Positions 58,156 through 64,000 of a stretch of 64,000 nucleotides of DNA are shown one piece after another. The notes under the pieces were generated by a model that saw nothing but the letters and a program-made list of their open reading frames with translations, had not been told where the DNA came from and did not search any database. The stretch covers positions 124,001-188,000 of the forward strand of contig NZ_QOKV01000001.1 in the NCBI RefSeq assembly GCF_008365405.1, in the 5' to 3' direction. Positions within the stretch are counted from its first letter, which is position 1. Each line of letters begins with the position of its first letter. Position numbers and translations under genes: made by a program. The DNA comes from Azospirillum brasilense. Its GTDB lineage: Bacteria > Pseudomonadota > Alphaproteobacteria > Azospirillales > Azospirillaceae.

Positions 58156-59430
58156 CTAGCCCAGCTTCTTCAGGGCGGTCTCGACCTTGTCGATCTTGGT
58201 CTCGGCCTTGGTCAGGGCGGCGCGCGATTCCTTGAGCCCGTCCAGGGACACCTTCGCAGCGGCGAGCAGCGGGCCGAAGTCGGGGTCCTTGTCGGAGACC
58301 ATGGACGGGAAGGACTTGCGGGTGCCGGTGATCTCGTTGGCGGCGGCGAGGATCTCCTTCTTCGCCTGGGCGGCCTGCTGGCGCACTTGGGTTACGTAGA
58401 AGGTCGCCGTCTTGATCGAGGCCGCCCGCTTGTCGTCCTCCGCCTCGTCGGCGACCATCTGCTCCTGCTGCGCGCGGTCGGCCTGCCCGCCGACGTCGCG
58501 GGCGACCGTGTCGTAGAAGGAGTCGGCGTCCTGTGCCCGCTTGGCCAGCTTGCGGCAACTCGCCAGATAGGTGGCGCGCAGGTCCAGGGCGCCCTTCAGC
58601 GCCTGGGCGGCTTCCTTGACGATGCCGGCGGCCTCGGTGGCGGCCTCGGCGGCCTCATCCTTCATCTGGTCCAGCTTCATGACGATGCCGTCGGCCCGGT
58701 CGAAGGCTCCCTGGGCCGGGTCGCGTCCCCCATATTGCTTGGGGTCGAGCTTCATCTTGGCGACGGCGGCCTTGGCCTGGGAGAACAGCTTGGCGGCCTG
58801 TGTGGCGGTGGCGGCGATCTTCTTGGCCTGGGTATCCACCGCCTTGGCGGCGGTCTGGACCGCGGCGGCCTGGGCCTTCGCCTCCTTGGCGTTGCCCGCC
58901 CCCTGGGCCTCCAGCACGTTGCGCAGCGCGAGGTCGGCGTTGGCGGCGGCCTGATCGAGCAGCTTGACGTCGGCGTTGGTGGTCTTCAGCAGCCCGTCGA
59001 TCTGCACAGCGGCCTTGTCGGCGATGGCGCGGGCGGCCTTGCCCTGCTCCTCGACCTCCTTGGCCTTTTCCGCCTCGGCGTCCTCGCGCATCTCGGCGAT
59101 GCGCTCGTTGACGGCCACGCCGGCGCGGCGCCCGATGTCGTCCAGCGACTGACCGAGCTTCTTCAGCTCCGCCGCGATGGTCGCGACGCCCTCGGCCTTG
59201 GCCGACTTTTCCAGCGTCGTCTGATAGGCGGTGGCGCTCTTCACATAGTCGAGCAGCGCCTTCTCCAGCGCCTTGGCGTCGCTCTTGCCAAGGGCGGTGT
59301 CGAGCGCCTTGGTCACGTCCTCCAGCCCGGACTTGTGGAAGACGCCCATGAACTTGGCGCTCGGCTTCTTCTTGCCGGTGGCCGTCTCAAACGTCGTCTT
59401 GGCGGATTTCCAGTCGCTCGCGAATCCCAT
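58156..59430 (-). CDS. Long alanine-rich coiled-coil protein, unassigned
   Basis: A 424-residue cytoplasmic protein, almost all helix: Ala/Lys/Glu-rich heptads from about residue 40 to 330 (for example AEAEKAKEVEEQGKAARAIA). One conserved-looking head (DWKSAKTTFETATGKKKPSA) is at the start. There is no signal peptide or membrane segment. The ATG has an ideal GGGAGGAACG ribosome site, and the stop is followed by the hairpin. The family is not recognised. It is divergent from the DUF3095 gene, which may share its regulation. Confidence 0.65.
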   Translation of the reverse strand: MGFASDWKSAKTTFETATGKKKPSAKFMGVFHKSGLEDVTKALDTALGKSDAKALEKALLDYVKSATAYQTTLEKSAKAEGVATIAAELKKLGQSLDDIGRRAGVAVNERIAEMREDAEAEKAKEVEEQGKAARAIADKAAVQIDGLLKTTNADVKLLDQAAANADLALRNVLEAQGAGNAKEAKAQAAAVQTAAKAVDTQAKKIAATATQAAKLFSQAKAAVAKMKLDPKQYGGRDPAQGAFDRADGIVMKLDQMKDEAAEAATEAAGIVKEAAQALKGALDLRATYLASCRKLAKRAQDADSFYDTVARDVGGQADRAQQEQMVADEAEDDKRAASIKTATFYVTQVRQQAAQAKKEILAAANEITGTRKSFPSMVSDKDPDFGPLLAAAKVSLDGLKESRAALTKAETKIDKVETALKKLG

Positions 59431-59608
59431 GGCGTTCCTCCCCGGATTGGACGGCGGAACGATGGAACGGACGGGTTGGACCGACAATCCGGGATGGGTC
59501 CATTGCGGATGGGTTCAGGGAACGCTTCACGGGGGTGATTCACAGGGCGCGGGCCGGGGCGTAGACTGGAGCGGCCCGTCCCCGGAAACTCCTGGCGTGA
59601 GGAAGGCG

Positions 59609-60766
59609 ATGCTTCTGCCGTCCATCCGCGACTTCACCGCCGAAGCCGCCGACCCCGCCCATTATGCGGCGCTGGACGGCGATTGGTCGCTGGCCGTCGC
59701 CGACGTGGTGGCGAGCACCCGTCTGGCCGGGGAGGGGCGGCACCGCGACGTGAATTTCGTCGCCGCCGCGGTGGTCGCCGTCCTGTCGGAGGCGGTGCGG
59801 GAGCCGGAGCAGGCCCCCGCCTGCCAGTTCGGCGGGGATGGCGCCATCGCCGCGGTCCCGCCGGGCCGCCGCGCGGCGGCGGAGCAGGCGCTGGCGGCGC
59901 TCGCCCATTGGGCCGGGACGGAGATGGACGTGCCTCTGCGGGTCGGCCTCGTGCCCGTGCGGGCGCTTCTCGACGAGGGGCTGGAGGTTCTGGTCGCCCT
60001 GCAGGATTTCGGCAACGGCGACGCCTTCGGCCTGTTCCTCGGGCGCGGAGTCACCGCGGCGGACGCCTGGGTGAAGGCCGATCCGCGCTGGCGGCTGGAG
60101 CCGCGGCCCGGCCCCTTGACCGGACTGGAGAGCGTGTCCTGCCGCTGGAATCCGGTGGACAGCGGGCGCGGGGTGATCCTGTGCGTGATCGTCGACCCGC
60201 TGCCCGGTGGCGGTCCGGGGCTGCCGGTGCTGGCCCGGGTCCAGGCCGACATCGAGCGGATCGTGCCGACCGCCTCGGCGGCGCCGCTCGGCATGGGGGA
60301 GCGGCTGGCGGTGCGCTGGCCGCCCTCCTGGCGGTCGCTGTGGCTGGAGGCGCGGACACGCCCGCGCGGCCGGCGGCTGGCCTGCGCCCTGTCGATTCTC
60401 GGGAAATCCGCCCTGCTCGCCGCGATGCTGGGGGGCGGCTGGCGGCTGGCCGGCTTCGATCCGGAGCGCTACCGCCGCGGCATGGCGGAACGGTCGGACT
60501 TCCGCAAGTCGGCCGGCGGTCCGCGTCTCGTCCTGGACGTGACGGAGGGGGAGGCCGGCGCCATCGAGGCCATGCTGGCCAGCCATGCGGCGGCGGGGCG
60601 CATCCGCTACGGCACGGCGCGCGCGTCGGCGTCCACGGTGACCTGCCTGGTCGGCGACCTCGCCGCCGACCGGCATGTGCATTTCGTGGATGGGGCGGAC
60701 CTCGGCTTCTGGCGGGCGTCGGTCATGCTGAAGCGGATGGCGGAACGGGAGCCGTCCGCTCAGTAG
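59609..60766 (+). CDS. DUF3095 family protein (cyclase-like)
   Basis: A 385-residue protein. VADVVASTRLAGEGRHRDVN and CQFGGDGAIAAVPPG correspond to the DUF3095 family, whose spacing recalls the metal-binding aspartates of class III cyclases (DxxxST, GGDG). A C-terminal winged-helix-like part (about 285-385) contains a degenerate EAGAIEAML segment and CLVGDLAADRHVHFVDGAD. A GAGGAAGG ribosome site supports the ATG at 59609. It is convergent with yccF; their 3' ends overlap by 7 bases. Confidence 0.8.
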   Translation: MLLPSIRDFTAEAADPAHYAALDGDWSLAVADVVASTRLAGEGRHRDVNFVAAAVVAVLSEAVREPEQAPACQFGGDGAIAAVPPGRRAAAEQALAALAHWAGTEMDVPLRVGLVPVRALLDEGLEVLVALQDFGNGDAFGLFLGRGVTAADAWVKADPRWRLEPRPGPLTGLESVSCRWNPVDSGRGVILCVIVDPLPGGGPGLPVLARVQADIERIVPTASAAPLGMGERLAVRWPPSWRSLWLEARTRPRGRRLACALSILGKSALLAAMLGGGWRLAGFDPERYRRGMAERSDFRKSAGGPRLVLDVTEGEAGAIEAMLASHAAAGRIRYGTARASASTVTCLVGDLAADRHVHFVDGADLGFWRASVMLKRMAEREPSAQ

Positions 60767-61209
60767 GTTCCTCGGCCGAGCAGGCGGCGGCGGGATTCCG
60801 CTTCGTCCACCGTCACGATCTCGGTGCCGACCGGCCAGAGGGCCAGCAGGGCGAGCTTCAGATGCGCCCAGGCGAAGGGCAGGCCGATGATGGTGACGGC
60901 GAGGGTGACCGCGGCCACCAGATGGCCGAGCGCCAGCCACCAGCCGGCCAGCACGAACCACAGGATGTTGCCCAGCGTGCCGAGCAGGCCGGTGCCGATG
61001 TCCTCGCGGCCACGGAACTCATCCCGGCGGACGGCGGTTTGTCCAAAGGGCAACAGGGTGTACCAGGCGATCGTGACGGCCGATCGCGCCCACGGAATGC
61101 CGACGATGGTGAGGACCATCAGAACGGCCGCGAGGAGCCATCCCGCGGCCATCCAGATGCCGCCGGTCACCACCCACAGGATGTTGAGAAGAAGGCTGAG
61201 GAAGGGCAT
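60760..61209 (-). CDS. yccF: YccF family inner membrane protein
   Basis: A 149-residue protein with two repeated halves, each having membrane segments: LLLNILWVVTGGIWMAAGWL, then LLGTLGNILWFVLAGWWLALG. TIVGIPWARSA and TIIGLPFAWAH are the repeated family turns. A strong AAGGAGAAA ribosome site precedes the ATG. The function of YccF is unknown. The last codons overlap the end of the opposing DUF3095 gene. Confidence 0.92.
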   Translation of the reverse strand: MPFLSLLLNILWVVTGGIWMAAGWLLAAVLMVLTIVGIPWARSAVTIAWYTLLPFGQTAVRRDEFRGREDIGTGLLGTLGNILWFVLAGWWLALGHLVAAVTLAVTIIGLPFAWAHLKLALLALWPVGTEIVTVDEAESRRRLLGRGTY

Positions 61210-61441
61210 CGGGTGTTTCTCCTTTTGCCCGCACATGTGGGGATGGCGGGTGGCTTCGCCCAGAGGAGGGATCGGCGAAAGTGGCGTATCGAAAGATTCA
61301 GCCCCTCCCGGCTTCCGGCGGCTTGAATGCCCTCCGGAAAAGCCACAGATCGAACGAGGGACCTTTGAGCAAAAAGCGGTTCCGCAGGGAATCGGGGTCC
61401 GCGCCGCACGCCATCCAGGGTATCACCGGATCGGAGGCCGC

Positions 61442-62002
61442 ATGAACGAGGTCCAGAACCACGAAGAGTCCACCGACGCCGCCGTCATGGGCGACGACGC
61501 CGAGAGCATGGCGCCGGTGGTCACCGCCATTCTCGGCACCGCCATCGCCGCGGCTCTCAAGCGCGCTGGCACCGCCGACGTCACCCATGGGGTGATCGCG
61601 GGGTTGCGCCTGCTGCGCTCCGCCGCGGAGTCGGAGGCCGGCTACACCATGGGGGCGGCCATCGACACCGCCATCCGCACGCGCCTGCTGGTGGAAAACC
61701 TGTCGGTGCTGCGCACCACCGGGTTCGCCCCGGTCCCGGTGCCGTTGCCCGAACCGGGCGCAGGGGTGGCCATCGCGTCGGCCATCTTCGTCAGCGCCGC
61801 GGAATCCTGCCTGACCGTCAACGCCCACGCCGAGGACAACGGGCCGCTGGAGATGGCCGTCTTCGCCTTCTCCACGCAGTTGATCCAGCAGCTTGGCGGG
61901 TCGCCGGACTGGCGGGACCTGATGCGCGAACTGCACCGTCCGTCCGAGCCGCGCGACGACCGTCCGGTCGAGGCGCTCCCCGACGGCAACACCATTCACT
62001 GA
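61442..62002 (+). CDS. Hypothetical protein, 186 residues
   Basis: A soluble, Ala-rich alpha-helical protein. The N-terminal 20 residues are acidic. The core has APVVTAILGTAIAAALKRAG and IAGLRLLRSAAESEAG. A late LEMAVFAFSTQLIQQLGG precedes a charged tail. No signal peptide; the hydrophobic stretches are too short and Ala-rich to be sure membrane segments. The family is not recognised. It starts 230 bases from divergent yccF. Confidence 0.6.
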   Translation: MNEVQNHEESTDAAVMGDDAESMAPVVTAILGTAIAAALKRAGTADVTHGVIAGLRLLRSAAESEAGYTMGAAIDTAIRTRLLVENLSVLRTTGFAPVPVPLPEPGAGVAIASAIFVSAAESCLTVNAHAEDNGPLEMAVFAFSTQLIQQLGGSPDWRDLMRELHRPSEPRDDRPVEALPDGNTIH

Positions 62003-62214
62003 TGTTGCAAGGTCATTGTGCGGGTTCCGCCAGGAATGGCGGGACTGCACAACAATTGGGGTAAAAACCTGCGATTTTCGTGACTTGCAGCCACCGTTCG
62101 CGCCATTTCGGGCCTTTTTATGGTACGGGACAGGGCTGCGAACCCTCCATTAGGCTCCCTGTCAATCGGCGGAGACGATCTCCGCGACGTGTTCGGGAAT
62201 CGGGGAGCGGAGCC

Positions 62215-62985
62215 TTGACCATACACAGCAGCGCCGGGCGGCCCGCGGGAGCCGCGTTCGGCCTCGTGCCGTCGTCGCCGGGCGAAGTGCCAACCGCAAG
62301 CTGCGGCGCATCGCGGGAGATGGGGCCGGGCTGCATCGTCGCCGGCGATCCCGCCGGGCGGCGAATCATCCTGATCCACGCGACGTCCAGCGACTCCAGG
62401 GCCTGGACCCGCCTGTTGCGCGCCGTGCCGGCGGGGCAGGAATGGGTGGCCGTGCCGCGTCCCGATCCGACGCCGATCAACGGCGCCTCCCGGCTGCGCG
62501 GCGGCGACCCCGGCGTGCCGGCGGCGGCGCTGCGTCCGCTTCTGGCGCTCCGCCGCTCGCGCAAGCCGCTGCTGATCGGCAGCGCCGGCGGCGTGCCGGT
62601 GGCGCTGCGGGCTGTTCTGGAGTTTCCGGAGTTGGTCGGCGGCCTGCTGCTGATCGACCCGATGGCCGAGGAGGCAACTCGGCCGGGCATGTTCCGCCGC
62701 ATCGCCGCCCGCATCCTGCCGCCCGTCGTCCGCGACAGCGCGGCGGAGCTTCAGGCCATGGCGCCCGCGCTCGACGCGATCCGCGTGCCGGTCACTCTGG
62801 TGCAGGGAAAGGACATGCCGGACGGCTTTGCGGGCGGGTCCTTTCTGGAGCAGCGTCTGACCGGTTGCCGCAACCTGACCGTGGTGACCGTCCCCGGGCA
62901 GCAGGTTTTGCCCGCCAAGCACGAATCGGCCATCCGCGGCGCCCTGGCCGCGTTGGTCGCCTCGGTGGAGCGCGGAGGGGCCTGA
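62215..62985 (+). CDS. Alpha/beta hydrolase fold protein, atypical
   Basis: A 256-residue protein. The hydrolase fold is indicated by RIILIHATSSDSRAWTRLL (oxyanion region), LLIGSAGGVPVALRAV (nucleophile elbow with Ser) and VPVTLVQGKDMPDG. The elbow reads IGSAGG rather than GxSxG, and the catalytic His would be in the AKHES segment. The TTG at 62215 is chosen because GGGGAGCGGAG precedes it. The first 35 residues are Pro/Ser/Gly-rich. The substrate is unknown and activity uncertain. It is convergent with the LuxR-type regulator gene. Confidence 0.65.
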   Translation: MTIHSSAGRPAGAAFGLVPSSPGEVPTASCGASREMGPGCIVAGDPAGRRIILIHATSSDSRAWTRLLRAVPAGQEWVAVPRPDPTPINGASRLRGGDPGVPAAALRPLLALRRSRKPLLIGSAGGVPVALRAVLEFPELVGGLLLIDPMAEEATRPGMFRRIAARILPPVVRDSAAELQAMAPALDAIRVPVTLVQGKDMPDGFAGGSFLEQRLTGCRNLTVVTVPGQQVLPAKHESAIRGALAALVASVERGGA

Positions 62986-63009
62986 GAGGGGCTGCGAAAG
63001 GGCGCCCGG

Positions 63010-63708
63010 TCAGAAACCGTTTGCGGTGATCGCCGCCTGGGTCCGGTTGCGGACGCCGAGCTGGCGCAGGATGGCGGTCACATGGACCTTCACCGTGCCT
63101 TCGGTCAGGCCCAGCTCATGCGCGATCTGCTTGTTGGACTTGCCGTCGCGCAGGCGGTTCAGCACGTCGCGCTGGCGCGGGGTCAGCTGGTCGCCCGCAC
63201 CGTCGGCCAAGGACCCCATCGGATCGGACTCCCCGGCGCCGTTGCCGGCGTGCGGCGTGCTGTCGGTCATCCGGTCGCCGCGGATCGCCTGTTCCGGCAG
63301 ATAGACGCCCCCGGCGAGCACGAGCTGGAGGGCGCCCATCAGCACCTTGGCGCTGCTCGACTTCGGGATGAAGCCGGCGGCGCCATTCTCCAGCGCGGCC
63401 AGCAGGTCCGACCGCTTTTCCGATCCCGACACCACGACCAGAAGCGCCTTGGGAAGCCGCTGGTGGATGTCGCCGAGCAGGGAGAAGCCGTTCCATCCCG
63501 GCATGCCGAGATCCAGCAGGATGAGGTCGAAGGCGATGGCGCCGTCGCAGAGGCGGCGGACATCGTCGAACGTCCCCGCCTCGTGAAACACCATGCTGTC
63601 GTCGGATTGGGCGAGCAGACGCCGCAGCCCGTCCCGGAACAGCAGGTGATCGTCGGCAAGCAGAACGTTCAGGGTCGGCTTTTCCGCGCTGGCTTCCATG
63701 ATGCTCAT
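63010..63708 (-). CDS. LuxR/NarL-family response regulator
   Basis: A 232-residue protein with a receiver (LLADDHLLFRDGLRRLL, LILLDLGMPGWNG, FIPKSSSA) and a LuxR helix-turn-helix (LTPRQRDVLNRLRDGKSNKQ, then IAHELGLTEGTVKVH). The linker contains a Gly/Asp-rich stretch. It shares the arrangement and FIPKS motif with the regulator at 5206-5871. The kinase partner is not adjacent. The start at 63708 (MSIMEAS) may instead be 63699. Confidence 0.88.
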   Translation of the reverse strand: MSIMEASAEKPTLNVLLADDHLLFRDGLRRLLAQSDDSMVFHEAGTFDDVRRLCDGAIAFDLILLDLGMPGWNGFSLLGDIHQRLPKALLVVVSGSEKRSDLLAALENGAAGFIPKSSSAKVLMGALQLVLAGGVYLPEQAIRGDRMTDSTPHAGNGAGESDPMGSLADGAGDQLTPRQRDVLNRLRDGKSNKQIAHELGLTEGTVKVHVTAILRQLGVRNRTQAAITANGF

Positions 63709-63848
63709 CGTGTCGGGGCTGCGATCCAAACAAATTCGGAACGTATTGCCGAAATAGCCATCATCATTTCGAGGCGGAAGAGGGCCTTTGGTTCTATGGC
63801 ACACCACCTATGGCGTGCCGCCGCATCCAAAACGGTTGCTCCGGATGC

Positions 63849-63886
63849 GACAACGCCGGCCGCGGGATGGCGCGGCCGGCGTTGTC
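63849..63886 (-). terminator. Strong hairpin upstream of the LuxR-type regulator
   Basis: A perfect 15-bp stem (63849-63863 with 63872-63886, GACAACGCCGGCCGC/GCGGCCGGCGTTGTC) with an 8-base loop. It lies after the stop of the partial gene at the window edge, on the same strand, and probably ends that transcript, although no T-run follows. Confidence 0.65.
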
Positions 63887-63917
63887 GGTGCCGGGAAAGC
63901 AGAACCGCAAGGATGCG

Positions 63918-64000
63918 TCAGACCACGCTGGCGTTGACCCCGGCGGCTTCCGCCGGCTGATCGCCGATGCCGTTGTTCAACGCCCAGATCGCCGCCTGGG
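63918..64000 (-). CDS. C-terminal end of an unidentified gene (partial)
   Basis: The last 26 codons of a minus-strand gene that enters from beyond the window and ends with TGA at 63918-63920. The visible residues (AAIWALNNGIGDQPAEAAGV and NASVV) do not identify a family. The strong hairpin lies just downstream of its stop, which supports the reading. Confidence 0.5.
   Translation of the reverse strand, partial: QAAIWALNNGIGDQPAEAAGVNASVV

Overview
The window is very GC-rich, densely packed and codes on both strands. Several genes point to an Azospirillum-like alphaproteobacterium of the Rhodospirillales: an MmcB-type repair nuclease, a COQ7-type ubiquinone hydroxylase, a MaoC-phosphotransacetylase fusion next to acetate kinase, stand-alone AbrB-duplication and CreA proteins, and many two-component proteins. 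No phage, transposase, CRISPR array or rRNA was seen. The genus is inferred from gene content and style and was not established by any search.

Region 1-10.4 kb is a PQQ alcohol-oxidation locus. It holds the end of a c-type cytochrome, an associated periplasmic binding protein, a SoxYZ-like carrier, a SoxH-like metallohydrolase and a quinoprotein alcohol dehydrogenase of the ExaF/PedH type carrying the Asp-x-Asp lanthanide signature. A LuxR-type response regulator, a NitT/TauT-type ABC transporter, a rhodanese-like CXXCW protein and a second small cytochrome c follow. Region 10.5-18 kb is housekeeping and mixed: cupin, tRNA-Leu(CAA), dsbB, coq7, HNH nuclease, gluQ, a hybrid histidine kinase broken by one in-frame stop codon, a Nudix hydrolase and a CheY-like protein. 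Region 18-24 kb is the prkA-yeaH-spoVR stress cluster.

Region 24-33 kb carries a minus-strand run (DUF1003, hrpB, LOG-like protein, adenylate cyclase), a ferritin-like protein and a STAS/PP2C partner-switch pair. Region 33-45 kb holds nfeD/SPFH, an AI-2E-type permease, creA, an aspartoacylase-like/AbrB-like pair, N-formylglutamate amidohydrolase, nadK, moaA and a polyferredoxin. Region 45-54 kb is rich in signal transduction: a membrane REC-HPt protein with no kinase domain, three histidine kinases (one with a degraded ATP site) and mmcB. Region 54-64 kb has the acetate pathway operon (maoC-pta, ackA), PilZ-like and CBS proteins, a long coiled-coil protein next to a DUF3095 protein, yccF, a degenerate alpha/beta hydrolase and a second LuxR-type regulator.

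The most unusual signal is a pair of matching tiny-gene modules about 28 kb apart (about 9088-9259 on plus, 36899-37062 on minus). Each has a hairpin, an identically spaced Shine-Dalgarno box, a 24-25 residue amphipathic Leu/Ile-rich peptide gene and a second hairpin followed by a conserved tail. They look like a duplicated small-peptide unit of unknown function. The kinases with the HDLRQP motif and the two LuxR-type regulators resemble the regulators that control quinoprotein alcohol oxidation in pseudomonads, so parts of the window may be functionally linked, but that link is inference.
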